Origin: Hirudo medicinalis
Taxonomy: Eukaryota; Annelida; Clitellata; Hirudinida; Hirudinidae
Direction: 5' to 3'
DNA length: 64,000 bases
Assembly: GCA_011800805.1 (NCBI GenBank)
Contig: MPNW01000528.1
Span: 21,140-85,139, forward strand
In this document: in pieces, positions 39,431-53,406 of the stretch
Layout of the letters: every line of letters begins with the position of its first letter
How positions within the stretch are numbered: position 1 is the stretch's first letter
Notes under the pieces: model-generated
What the model was told of the DNA's origin: nothing
Databases searched by the model: none
The model's input: only the letters and a program-made list of their open reading frames with translations
Program-made: the position numbers and the translations under genes

Positions 39431-40246
39431 AACCTCGCAACTGGAGGATGTGTAGCTGCGGTGACCCCCCTCGTAACTGCCGACAATTGCTTTGTTTTTA
39501 ATCATGTTCTCATAAACTCCTGTTTGCTGGATCACGTGGCTTCTCTTTTACTTTTAATACCTAGGAGTTCCAAATACCAAATTCTAAATTCAGAATTTTT
39601 TCTGATTCCATAGTTATAAATTGCAATCAAAATCTAATAATAAACCATAATTACAGTTACGTTTATAAAATTCAAAGCAATCTCATAAAAATTCAATGAA
39701 TGATGGAAGATTCCCAAGTGGAGCCTGAACAAACCTGAGAATGTTTACAGCTGTTACATTCGAAATAAATGTCAAATTGTTATATCTGTGGACACTCACC
39801 TTCGTTATTCCCCCCCCCGCATTCGTTTCAGTCGCATCGTACGAATAATCCGTATTTTCACCTCTTAATTATTTCACAAGAACGGAGGGCCCTATTTGCC
39901 ACAGCCTAAATCACTCGTCAACTCGATGTGCCGCATATAGCTCCCACCCCAAACCGAAAAATTGGGAGATGTCGACATTTAATACCGCACTCCTAAATAA
40001 CTTAATCCAATCTCAAAAAAGTAGATCTAAACATTCGATTAAATCTACATTTAATTTCGTTCCACTCACAAAAAGAAAACATGCTAAAGCGCCAAATCAC
40101 AATTATGAAAGTGAAAAATATTAAATGGCACAAACTAATTAATTTTTGACAGTTCAAACAATCACAAAACATGTAAGAAAAATCAAATTGCTATAAACAA
40201 ATATGACAAACCACCATCACAATTACTGCTACTGTTATCTATACAA

Positions 40247-42790
<2,544 letters not shown>

Positions 42791-43124
42791 TGGTAATTAG
42801 TATATATTCCTTTGGCTTTCTAGCGTTACCTGAAATGCGATTTCATAATTAAGCAAACGTCTTTCAGGTTCAAGATACCAAATTAAAAGACATTGCTTGA
42901 GTCAAATCCTTATAAAGTTAGAAAAGAATTACATGTCAATTGTCAAATGGGGCCGTATAAAATTGGAAGTTTCCTAATTTTTGCAGAAAAAAAAAGAGAT
43001 CCACCTTCGTTGAACTTCGTTGTCTGAAAACCAGTTCAGTAACTCAAATCCAAAATATTTGAGCTTATGTAAAAATTCAACCGAATAAACCCGAATTTAT
43101 TCTTCAAAACAAAGTCGAGTGACA

Positions 43125-43242
43125 ATGGCGCAAGATCGGGTAGAAAGCTCGAAAAACACGAAGCAGCTATCGGCAAACCTTATTTACAAATTCGTCGATG
43201 CATTAGAGCTCGGAGTCAAAAACCACGAATACTTCAAAACAA
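43125..43242 (+). CDS. Possible orphan first exon divergent from the MYST gene
   Basis: ATG at 43125 opens MAQDRVESSKNTKQLSANLI and reaches DALELGVKNHEYFKT before a gtcagt donor at 43243. ELGVKNHE is similar to a short N-terminal stretch of RIO2 kinases (EMGMKNHE), but the residues around it differ. I find no second exon before the GPN1 gene on the other strand. It starts 334 bases from the MYST start codon, so the two may share a bidirectional promoter. Confidence 0.25.
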
Positions 43243-43660
43243 GTCAGTATCGTGTTTTCTTCTGCTATTACAGATTCAAAGCATGTTTTTAAATTACAAT
43301 TAACCGCCAATTCAGATTATAAATCCAACCACCTGATGGATTTTTCAAAAAACCATGAAGGAGTAAGGCTGGCACCATGGCCCCCATCTCTGCTGACAAT
43401 TATATCTGTATAAAGCATCCATTAACTTACAAGTGAACCCCTACTTGTAAAAACGTGCCTCTCAAAGAGTTCAGTATGAGATCCTATGTTCTTATAAACT
43501 TCAGCTCAAATTCAACTCAAAAACCTTTATTAAAGAAAAACAAGCAAAAAATAAATACATAAATACATGAAACCTCGACATATGATTCAGTGACATGCCA
43601 TTGGCATTAACTTGTGCAACATTTTATCATTATCTCCAAATAAGGTACTAGTAGATATTG

Positions 43661-46018
43661 TCAGTAATCTTCATCCTCATCACTCTCCTCATATTCTTGT
43701 GAGGGGTTGATGGTAATTCCACTTTTGTCTACAAGTGACAAATCTGAAAATGAATAACGTTTTATCATTACTTAGAGTAAATAAAATTGTAATGTCAACT
43801 TAAAGTGATTGTAAGTGTATTGTAAGAATAAATCTTCTCACAAGACTATTAAGTGTCTTGTTTTATGAGAATAATTCTTATGAGAATAATTCTTTGCATA
43901 AGATTATTCAGTGCTTGGTTTTGTAAGAGTGATTTATGAATATCATAAATACCACATTAGTCAGTGTTTTGTTTTGTAAGAATAAATCTTCTTACAAGAC
44001 TATTAAGTGTCTTGTTTTATGAGAATAATTCTTTGCATAAGATTATTCAGTGCTTGGTTTTGTAAGAGTGATTAGCGTGCAGGTTGGCCGAATGGGTTGC
44101 GTTCCTGCATGCGGTCGTAATGTGTCGTGTTCGCAACCCAGCCTGCACCGCCAGGGAGCGCCCTCGGGTAGGGGCGCTATATAAATGGTAGATCGATTAA
44201 ANAAAAAAAAAACTATTGTAGTCATTATTCATCACTCTTACTTTCCAAAGATCTGTTCAGCTCTGTCATTTTCAAGTTTTTAGCAGCAGCAACTTCACCA
44301 TTTTGTTGGTCATAAATAGGCTTAAAGTCCCTGTGGAGAATTAACTATTTAAATTGATCAACATTTCAAAAGGAAGCAAATTTTTCAGTAGTCTCAGTTT
44401 AAAACTTAGTGGCATCAAGCACCTGTTATATTCTACTCTGGCCTCGTCAATTACTTTGACCAATTCTTCAAAACCATCGCCAGTAGTTGATGACACACTC
44501 ACCACCTACATGATATAAATATGTCGATAATATAAAAAGATAACAATATCTATAAACATAACAAACGAGAAGCATGAGCTCACAAAACTGATGTAAAAAA
44601 AAGAATTGTTGAAAAATAAGTAAGCGATGGAATACAATGCAGCATCTAAAATATAAGTACCTTGAAGTGGTTGTAGAAATCCTCCAAAACAAGAGAGAGT
44701 GAATAAGCAACTCTATTATCACTTGCATCTTCAAATTCTTTTAAAAACAATTCAAAATTTTTCATCCATCCTACGATCTTCTTTGAATGCAAAATGTCTA
44801 TCTAAAAATAAAACTGATTTATTAAAATTTATTAGTCCATTTGATGTGAAAATAAGCAATCCAGCCCAAACTTTGTTAAACACGGCAATAAAAGGCAATT
44901 GGTAACTCATTGCAACTTTGCAGGCATAAAGCATGTTGCTCATAAATGAAGCAACATTTTCATTCCTTGGTGTATCCATTACATACAGGATGACACTTGG
45001 CATTGACCTCGCCTAAAAATATTTCTAGGGGTATTAGATATTTATTCAAATATTTAAAGAGGTAAAATATGCAATTCCATAAATTATCACATATTTTAAA
45101 TAAAATTTCCAATGCAAGAAAGGAAGATAATTGTTTAAAATTGTGATCCACTGACTTCCTTAAATTTCATTATTATAGTAAGCAATGCAACTTTTAAGGT
45201 TTATTTTCCTTACTTTGCTAATATGGAATTAATAATACAATTCAAAACAAACCAATGTTTCAGAAATGATTGTCCCTGAAGCTGACCATGTAAATACTTC
45301 AACTTGACCAGGAGTATCAAATGTGAAATACCTGAAGAAAAACACAGAAATCTCAAACACCACTAGCATTACAGACAAATCAAGTCATGCTTTAAAAAAC
45401 AATTTTCCTAGAATGATAAATATTCTTATTTTCTAACTAACTCATAATTGTGCAATAAAAGCAGAAATAAATTAACCTGTGAGTTGATGTCCTCTGTGAT
45501 ATAATGTCCATCACCTGCAAGTAAAAATTAACCAATAATGTTCATAAAACTATCAGTTAATTAATTTAACAAACTTGGTCAAATTTTGTGGTAAATAAAT
45601 TCAGGGATGTCACAATGGCACCATTTGGACCAAGGGAATATTGTTTCATCACTTCTTTATATTTAATTGTGTCTCTTATATCTGAACAAAAATTTAACTG
45701 CAGATTTCAGCAAAATGGAAAAATTTCAAAATATAAACCTATGTTTGCAGTATATCCAGTATCAAACACTGCAGGATCGAGATTAACACTGAAGGACGGC
45801 CTTTGTGTGCTCCGGAAATATGAAATAAGTTTCTAAAGCAAAAGAAAATTGACAAACCTCATGATTAATTCACAATTTAAGACTCCAATATAACTAATCC
45901 GACTCACACTCGTTAGCGTTGTTTTCCCTGACCCAGCCATGCCAAGAATTAAAATGGCAATTGGTTCATTTTTATTTGCAGAATCATCTGTATTTGACGC
46001 ATTACACTCTGATGACAT
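43661..46018 (-). CDS. GPN1: GPN-loop GTPase 1 (GPN1/XAB1 type), ten exons, complete
   Basis: Exons: 46018-45908, 45832-45739, 45681-45575, 45514-45477, 45331-45253, 45012-44872, 44801-44661, 44505-44423, 44330-44242, 43743-43661; 321 residues. It carries the P-loop [35 protein letters not shown] (GPN loop), [20 protein letters not shown] (switch II/G3), [27 protein letters not shown] (G4 region) and an acidic tail ending [12 protein letters not shown]1 pairs with GPN3 and is needed for RNA polymerase II assembly and nuclear import. All junctions are phase-consistent. Its last intron holds a tandem duplication carrying a SINE. Confidence 0.95.
43826..44073. repeat. Two-copy tandem duplication in a GPN1 intron
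   Basis: Units of about 150 bases start at taagaataaatcttct (43826) and taagaataaatcttctt (43979) and share aagactattaagtgtcttg and cagtgcttggttttgtaag. In the first copy an extra tatgagaataattct repeat is present. The second copy is cut by the SINE. Confidence 0.85.
44077..44212 (+). mobile_element. tRNA-derived SINE (copy 3), best preserved head
   Basis: The head 44077-44149 starts gtgcagg and closes cctgcac, a perfect 7-bp acceptor-type stem. It has A-box-like tggccgaatgggttg and B-box gttcgcaaccc (44129-44139) with a long variable region, as in class II (Leu/Ser) tRNAs. The body has ggggcgctatataaatggt and ends in a poly(A) with an N at 44202. Confidence 0.9.
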
Positions 46019-46444
46019 TTTAAGCCAAACTTTTAACTATTCCGTGGAAGAAAAATATTGACAGCGCGCAGCCTGCGATTATAAACAACGCGGAATGTAA
46101 AAGCGAACTTTAAATTACATTAAATACAGACAATATAATTTAAAAATTAATATATAACCACATTTAAAAATGATTGTTTAATGTTTAAACAATTAGTTGT
46201 TTTAATAATAATTATTTCAAAACCTGTGGAAATCTCACCGAAGCTTGCAAAAATAAAAACTGCAATTTAATTAAAAATCAAATCTATTCAACAGGCGCAT
46301 TCGATAATATCCGAGTACAACAACCAGAGCAGAGTGAATTATCGCACGCTGAAGGAGCGCTCAGAGTGCATTTTTGAAATTATTAAAATTATTAATATGT
46401 TATACTAAATATCGAGGCCTCATGAGCTACTTTCTGGCAGCTGG

Positions 46445-46555
46445 CGGCCACAAGTGGCTCAGAGGGTGTCGTTCCTGCGAACGACGGTAAAAGCAACTCG
46501 TTACTTGTCGCGTTCGAAACCCAGCTTGCACCGCCACAATGTGCCCCCAGGTATG
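46445..46555 (+). mobile_element. tRNA-derived SINE (copy 4), truncated
   Basis: The head contains ggctcagagggtgtcgttcctgcgaacg and B-box gttcgaaaccc with cttgcaccgcca. It is cut after gcggcgctagg, where the MITE-like terminus begins. Confidence 0.75.
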
Positions 46556-46960
46556 CGGCGCTAGGGGCCATCCATAAATGACGTCACGCATTTAAAGAGT
46601 ATTAGATATTTATTCAAACATTTGTGATAATAGGGAGATAAAAAAGAAAAAGTGATGTCACATCAATCGAAGATTTTCGGGATAAAAAATAACCAGAAGA
46701 AACAATCTTGTGACACAAACATATCAGGCCAGGGAGAATTGCAGCTCGTCGGCAAAGAGAAATTATGGCAATAATAGCGAATGGAGAAAATGGAGAATGT
46801 GCAGAGTTGATTGATGAACTAACTGAAACAACAACACCAAAGAAAAAAATCATGCTCTGCCCTTTTATTCATTGAATGAACATTTCTTACCGCTATGGGA
46901 GAATCAGGAATAATAAAACTTTTTATTACATTACTAAACATATTATTTTTATTTGTCAGT
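46553..46960 (+). mobile_element. Non-autonomous DNA transposon (MITE-like), left end
   Basis: It begins taggggccatccataaatgacgtca and shares an internal segment with the copy at 33890-34148, where the inverted terminus is present. No right terminus was found here. The minus-strand frame at 46614-46853 is a shadow. Confidence 0.6.
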
Positions 46961-47454
46961 TTTATTAAAAGTTTATTAATTATATTTTTTAATTACATTT
47001 TTGTTCACTTTTATTTGTTATTTGTATGAAAAAGTCGGTGCTCCATGATTTCAGCAGACTTTATACTTTCATATACTTAAAAGAGTTTGCCGCACTTGCT
47101 AAGATGATTTCATGTGGCACATAATCTTCAGTTTGATAAGGAAATATTGTCGATGCTGAAAACTTCAAAGAACCGGAAATGACACTTAGAGAGTAAATAG
47201 AAGTCATTGATATTATTATAGTAATCATACACAAAGTTATCGTCAGATTTTGTCAATTCTTTCTATTACGATAACTTTTCAGATTTTCTTAAATATTGAA
47301 GAATATTGTCTCCCTTTCCTTATAATTTGAATCCCATACCAACTATTACACACGATTATGCACTTCCGAACGTTGTGATTCAGTTCACTTTGACTACTAT
47401 TTCGTCGTTTTCTTTCTCTACAATTTCTTAGGCTCTACAAACAAGAGAAGCTCA

Positions 47455-47580
47455 TATCATAACATAACAGCACATAACATAATACAACATAACTTAACAT
47501 AACATTAATTTATAGTGGTTTAAGTAGACTAATGTATACTAATATCTGTGATAAACCACTGCTCAAATTAATTGCATTGA
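47455..47580 (-). mobile_element. LINE 3' tip
   Basis: The reverse complement reads tggtttatcacagatattag, ctacttaaaccactataaat and then a (tgtta)-type tail, matching 30600-30690. Confidence 0.8.
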
Positions 47581-48202
47581 TTGTTTGAAGGTTGTAATTA
47601 TTTAGAAACTAACCTAAATGATTTTATAAACTAAATTAATTATTTCATCTGAATATCTGCTATTTGGTTTCAATATCTTACATCGGTAACCATCATGTTG
47701 GCATTAATAAAGCAGCCGCAATAATACTAAATTGTGACAAATAGTAATAACGAAATGCAATTATAATAATAAGATATTGTTCAACAAAGGCCTTCGAGAC
47801 ACATGATGACATTGAAGCTGTCTTGGTTCATTGTTTTGAGGAGCAGGTGTTGCTAAGAAATCCACTTTTTGACATTTAAGTTTTTAATTCGTCTCTATTC
47901 AACTTATGATTATTCATATCGTTCTGAATGATTACTTATTACTTTAGACATTTTAATTTACATAAGTAACATTTACTTTTACGACACTCCGTTACTCCCA
48001 ACTCTTATGATTGAAGACAAATTAACATAGGAACAGATGGTTCTTATTGCGAATGGCCTCATAAATATTCATGATCCTACCTACAAAGCTAACGCCCAAT
48101 GAGATGTGACCATCTTACATCGAGGCCAACAAAGACAAAGTTCAACCTGGATCTATAAAAGGTCCTTAGAAAGAAAGAAGACTGTTTTGACAGTCGGTCG
48201 TT

Positions 48203-50321
48203 ATGTCCTCCAATATTCTCAGGGAAATAAACATTTGGCATCGCTCTTACCTGGATGGTGATGACAACCAACGTGGTGAAAGCCTGTTTTGTGGAGAGAA
48301 TATTTTGCAATCAAATTTAAGCCAATATGGAAGCAGCACTTTTGCCAGACACAACATCGATATGGATAACAGGGTGTTGCTCAAACATTTACTCAGACAA
48401 GAAGCAAACGACATTCTTTCTATCGAACAATCATTTGGTTGTTCATTCGATTCCTGGCAAGGAAACAAAGGTTTAAAGGCCTACATGAGAGGAATTGTCG
48501 TCACTTGGATGCACGAAGTAGGTTTAATCTCAGATATATTAATCAAACTTTACCACTTCACTTGTATGGTATTTGGACGATCTTTTGAGAGCCTTATGCA
48601 TCCGAGTATGATGTGAAGACATTTTTTAATCGCTCTGCCATTTATATAGCGCCCTACCTCGCGGTGCAGGCCGGGTTGCGAACAAGACTGTTGCCATTAC
48701 CGCCGCATGCAGAAACGCAACCCATTCAGCATACCGTCAAGTCTTGTTAATTTTCAAAGTTCTTTCATTTTACCTTTTATAACGCATAATTCCTGAATAC
48801 TATCGTTAAAGAGTGTAAAAATAGAATAATATTGTATCTATTGTTATTATTATTATTGTAAAATCTTGTAACGGTATCCAATGTTCTTTCAACAAAGGTT
48901 TGTTCAGCGGAGATTTGTGACGAACAGGTGTTTCACCTCAGTTGCCGATACCTGGATCTCCTCGTGAGACACAAATCAAAAATCGTGTGCAAATCGAATC
49001 TTCAGAAATTTGCTGCAGTTTGCATGTCCATCTCTTCAAAACTCAAACAAACCAAACCCCTTTCCTTGCTCGACCTCTATGAATACACAGATTATTCGGT
49101 TCATTGCGACCAAATCAGGGTAATTATGCTTATTTATTAATTAAATAAACATTTGTTCATTTATCACATTTATTTAAGAATTAACTGATGTTGCAGCAGC
49201 TGCCTACTGGTCTAAAAACCGTGCATTAAAAGTATACAATTTTTAAATTAATAATACTAGTATTGATTAATAATACAAATACTAGATTGATAAAACTATT
49301 ATTACAAAAATCAGTGAATACAAGGAACGCAACAATGCGCACACAAGTAAACATGGCACAACTAATTACAAAGATGTCATTTTACAATAACGCTGTGGTT
49401 ATAATTACGAATAGGAGAGTGAGATGGAGGCACTGGAGATGTTGGACTGGGAGATCAGTTTAGCCACCCCTCAGTCATTCCTTGATCTGCTCTTGGGTCT
49501 TTTCAAGTTCAAGGATAAAGAGAAAATAAGACGACACGCCCTAACTTTTATCGACCTATCAGCATTTTGTAAGCTTTGTAATTTTCCAGGGAATTTGTAC
49601 AAAATAATTGAAATTAGATTATTTGGATAATAATGACTGAGCAAAAATTAAGCATGTGCCTAGCTTCTGTCATTGCAACTGTTATTTCCTCGTAAATATA
49701 GCAGTTCAATTAGAAATTGTATCCCAAAATGTAGATTGTTCAATAGTTGCTTTTTCAGGTTACTCTCCAGATAAATTTTTAAGTGCTCGTACAATAGTGT
49801 TCTATGTTCTATCCTTAAAACGCTCACTGGTATATTCATAAAAATAATTAAAATATGCTACATTAATATTAATAAATATTGTTGTAGTATTATATAAACC
49901 TGTATGTAGCACAACACGTACGACACACAATACAAATGCTAGGAGTCTCGCACACATCTGTTCGACGAGCGCACATTGTTCATCCAACCCACCGCACGTG
50001 AAAGGCCTTTGTAGTAACACCTGGCCAAGAAATAAGCTGAGAAGTAATAAAACAAAGACTTTGTCCGTAAAAGAACTGAAAATATAATTAAATGTTTGGT
50101 TATTCAAATGTCTTTGTTTTCAATTTCAAGACAGAGAATTCGTGGATGTCAAGCCATCCATTCTGGCCTGCGCTTCTCTTTTATCTTCGATTGCTGGTCT
50201 GGTGATAGAAACGGGAGAGGATATGTCCTTGCATTTGAGTTCGCTCATAAGTTGTGATAAGGTTGGATTTTCAGCGAAAGTCATTCTTACTTTCAATATA
50301 TTGCTTCCAAGTATTGCTTGA
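48203..50321 (+). CDS. G1/S cyclin D, four exons
   Basis: Exons: 48203-48517, 48898-49119, 49415-49568, 50131-50321; about 293 residues. The N-terminus carries LFCGE, an LxCxE retinoblastoma-binding motif as in vertebrate D cyclins (LLCCE). The cyclin box follows: DNRVLLKHLLRQE, GIVVTWMHEVCSAEICDEQV, CRYLDLLVRHK, KFAAVCMSISSKLKQTKPLS and YEYTDYSVHCDQIR. The second box is ALEMLDWEISLATPQSF, RRHALTFIDLSAF and VKPSILACASLLSSIAGL. It partners CDK4/6 to phosphorylate RB. No Thr-containing PEST-like tail (TPTDVRD) is present; the end is read through to the stop at 50319-50321, or it may splice onward. The first intron holds a SINE. Confidence 0.92.
48620..48745 (-). mobile_element. tRNA-derived SINE (copy 5)
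   Basis: Its reverse complement reads ctgaatgggttgcgtttctg, the B-box gttcgcaaccc, ggcctgcaccgcg and gcgctatataaatggcagag with attaaaaa. It is inserted antisense in the first cyclin D intron. Confidence 0.85.
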
Positions 50322-51399
50322 CTTATCACTTAATCCATTGACCAACAGAATTTACTTTGCCAATGTCAAACTTCCCTTGAAAAGAGGTTTGCGGAGGAAT
50401 CATGTGAAAACTTTTCTGCTTCCGAGAAGGTCAAAGGGCACGCGGGAACTTTAGAGGACCGCTCAGCAGGTCATGACCCTCTTCTAACGCCAAAGAACGG
50501 TTTTAAAATAGAACCTTCATCCGCAACTCCGCCCACAATTGCTGACATCGTAATCAACGATCGAGGCTTCTTGCAGATGACGTAGTTGCTGTAAAATAAT
50601 TAACTAAATTGTAAATAACGGTCAGATTATTATTTATTCGAACATTGTTTTCAGTTATTCGCTTGATGTGAAACTTGAAAGTCATTGCGTAGTCATTTCA
50701 ACAACATTCATGAAAAATATCGAAATATATCCTTAGATGACTTTCACCATGTCTTACAATTAACAAAAGTGGAAGTTTTGATAGATTTTTCTACGCAGTT
50801 ATGGGTTATTACATAACAATTCTAGCTTCTGACCGCAACCGTTTTAAAAAAATAAGCATTCTTGGCTTAAATAAGTATAAAGAGACGACAGGTTTATAAC
50901 GGGAAAATGTTATAAGTTTTGGTTTATTATCGTGAATTTCAGTCGCCTTATGTGGTGCACTTACCTTATCAAACATTCTGGAAAGCGATGTTGGTTCAAA
51001 GTAAGGGAGAGTGATGCTGAATGGACCACGTACTGAATGTAAATTCCTTTGGAATTAAAAATATTTATTGGAGTTTTTATCACTTAAAAAAAATTGGATA
51101 AATATATAGGGCGCCTATGATTAATTTTAAATTGTGTTAAATAGTTACAAGAGCCAAAAGAGTAATTCTTCATTCCGTTTTCTCTGGAAAAGTAAATTTG
51201 TGGCTCCTTCGACTTTTAGTTTTCCTCGAAACTTCTTGTTAGATGAGTTTTTTGATTTTGCATATTTTTTATTATACATTAATCTGTGCATCAAAAGGTA
51301 TAAGATTGAGATTTATATCTTTTCTAGTTTTATTACAGTGGTGATAAATGTACAAACACTTGTGATTGTACTGAATTTACCACTCGCATTATTTTGTTT
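50322..51399. other. Intergenic
   Basis: Nothing recognisable. The 91-codon frame at 51134-51409 is hydrophobic but has no family signature. Confidence 0.5.
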
Positions 51400-51470
51400 A
51401 TTTAAATAATAATAATAGTTAATTTATAATGCGCCATTTGCATAGCGTCAGAGGCGCCTAAATGTGGTGA
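51400..51470 (-). mobile_element. L2-like LINE 3' end
   Basis: The reverse complement reads ggcgcctctgacgctatgca, aatggcgcattataaatt and (ATT)n, matching the end of the intronic LINE at 26215-26275. Confidence 0.8.
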
Positions 51471-51619
51471 TTTATTTATGTGCATATATATAGAGAGAGA
51501 ATTAGATTTTCATTATTTAAATTATGTTTCTAATATTTATTATGTTTTGTAATAATTATTAAAGCAATGCTATTTAATCTGTAATTATGAGACATAGAAA
51601 TTCAAATGCTAGAAAGGGT

Positions 51620-52085
51620 GAATGGCAGCCAGAAAATAGGCTCATGCTCTGGAAGACGTTTTGAAAAATAACATGCCTGCAAGATAGGCTGCCAAAGCCA
51701 TTCAAAGTTAAGAGAATTTGCTTATGAATACATATTCATGGCCAAAAACTAGAAAAAAGATTTCCCCATTCAAAGTCTGGAAGTCCTAGTCCATGAGATG
51801 TCAACAAGCAGGCAGTTATGGAATGGTTCAGAGATGGAAAGACATTCTGAACTGTCTGAGGCAGCTTCCATTTGGCATTATGTCAGCATTCGACAAGAGC
51901 AATGTTGATCATTTCTTTGATAATCTCCATGGGACATATTGATCAGGCACAAGGTCATGCCTAACAACATTTGGAATGTTGATCACAACTTTCAAGTTTC
52001 AGAACATGTGAAAGCATGAAGAGGTGAACACCAAGTTGAATCACAAGCACTGAAAGAGGAACATTGGTTACCATGTGTAATGAAA
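51620..52085 (+). pseudogene. Decayed pogo/Tigger-like transposase
   Basis: A frame around 51640-51710 reads LEDVLKNNMPAR, a stop, then AAKAIQS, the helix-turn-helix start typical of pogo-like transposases. Around 51880 SAFDKSNVDHFFDNLH resembles the segment before the DDE core. Multiple stops and frameshifts are present and there are no clear ends. Confidence 0.55.
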
Positions 52086-52114
52086 TAAATGCTTGTGGGT
52101 CATCAATACCCACT

Positions 52115-52558
52115 GCCGGATTTACGTAGCCGAACAAGCTGCAGCTTAGGGCCCCGCTCTCTTGAGCCTTCTTGGGCCCCAAAAAATAAAAAAATTAAAT
52201 GATATAAAATCTACTTATTAAATGATATAAAGCAACAGTGTTTTTCTTTTGAGAGAATAATTTTTTTGAAATTTAACTAAATTAGCTAAAAATAAATTGG
52301 GGCGCTCGCAATAATTTAAGTATAAATAAACTCCTTAAGTGTTTACGTTCAATGTCCTATTCATCAAGTTGTGCTGAGGACATTAGTAGAATACTACTAC
52401 TTCATGTTCAATTAATTGGATAACAATTTTATTGAGTCCATCAATTACCAAATAACAAATATTCAACACAAAAAGAAATGATAAATGACATTTTAAACTA
52501 AACACACAAAGGGCCCCACCATCAATAGTTTAAGGCCTCATCAAACCTAAATCTGGCC
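52115..52558. mobile_element. Candidate non-autonomous DNA transposon with gggcccc sub-termini
   Basis: The left side is cactgccggatttacg ... ttagggccccgc; the right side is gggccccaccatcaata ... cctaaatctggccg, an imperfect inverted pair. Flanks tcaatacc and tcaattcc agree at 7 of 8 bases, compatible with a hAT-type 8-bp duplication. Confidence 0.5.
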
Positions 52559-52559
52559 G

Positions 52560-53406
52560 TCAATTCCTCCACCATATGGTAAAATCTGCATTGGACACCC
52601 ACAGTTAGAGCGCTCACAATTTTGCTGTTGGGAAGTTGAATTTACATTCAACAGCATCACATTTGCCAAGTGCAACCATTTTTAATGACTCAGTACGCTT
52701 TCTGGAGGATTATCATCTTTTAGCAAGCATGTCCTCATGCAAACGCTGAGACACCTAAGCTTTCCCATCTCATACTCAGCCTGATTCGAGATTTAAATTA
52801 TTTCTTAATCTGCAATCTGGATTCCAAAACATCCGAATTTAATTTGCACAAAAGTACATCTTGATTGAAAATTACTCAAAAGTTAAAATCAAAGATTAAG
52901 GTTCATAAACTTCAAAAATTGTAATACTGGGCTAATAAGCACTTAAAGTCAACCAAAAAAATCCCACCTTAAAAAAGAACATTTCTTCAAGATCATGCAG
53001 CAAAAAATTTAGATAATTAAAGTTTTAAAAGAATTAAAAAATTTTCCAAATCTTAACGACCTCCTAAACAGCTGTGGATAAGTCATGTCATTTGATGGTT
53101 CATAAATAGGTGTAGGCAGGTAATAAATACTAAATAGTATTAATCGAAACTGGTCTATTGAGTTTAATCGAGCATGCTTACTGGAAAATATTTCTCCAAA
53201 TTACTTGAGAAATGGTTAATGGTTATATGCCACTCCAAGCAAAATTCATTTTAACAAAAAATTATAACATCAACAAAAAATTTATTATAAGAAGCTAAGA
53301 TAAAATTCTCATTCATAAGCAGTGTTTATTTACAAAGGGTATAATAGATCATTCTTAAATACGATAAAGCCACCATAACCACTCGGATAAATAATGGAAA
53401 ATAATA
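52560..53406. other. Intergenic
   Basis: AT-rich sequence downstream of the WSB gene; no gene or repeat recognised. Confidence 0.5.

Larger units (their letters stand above)
46019..48202. other. Intergenic between divergent GPN1 and cyclin D genes
   Basis: The region holds a SINE (46445-46555), a MITE-like element (46553-46960) and a LINE 3' tip (47455-47580). The two flanking genes are transcribed away from each other. No other gene is supported. Confidence 0.6.

Noticed and set aside
44077..44149. A functional tRNA gene
   Set aside because: The tRNA-like head is followed by a repeated SINE body and tail and occurs at least six times; the anticodon arm does not fold convincingly.
49656..49841. 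An alternative cyclin D exon (SVIATVIS-like) between exons 3 and 4
   Set aside because: Direct joining of 49568 to 50131 gives a family-perfect length and phase (FIDLSAFYREFVDVKPS), so this stretch is intron.
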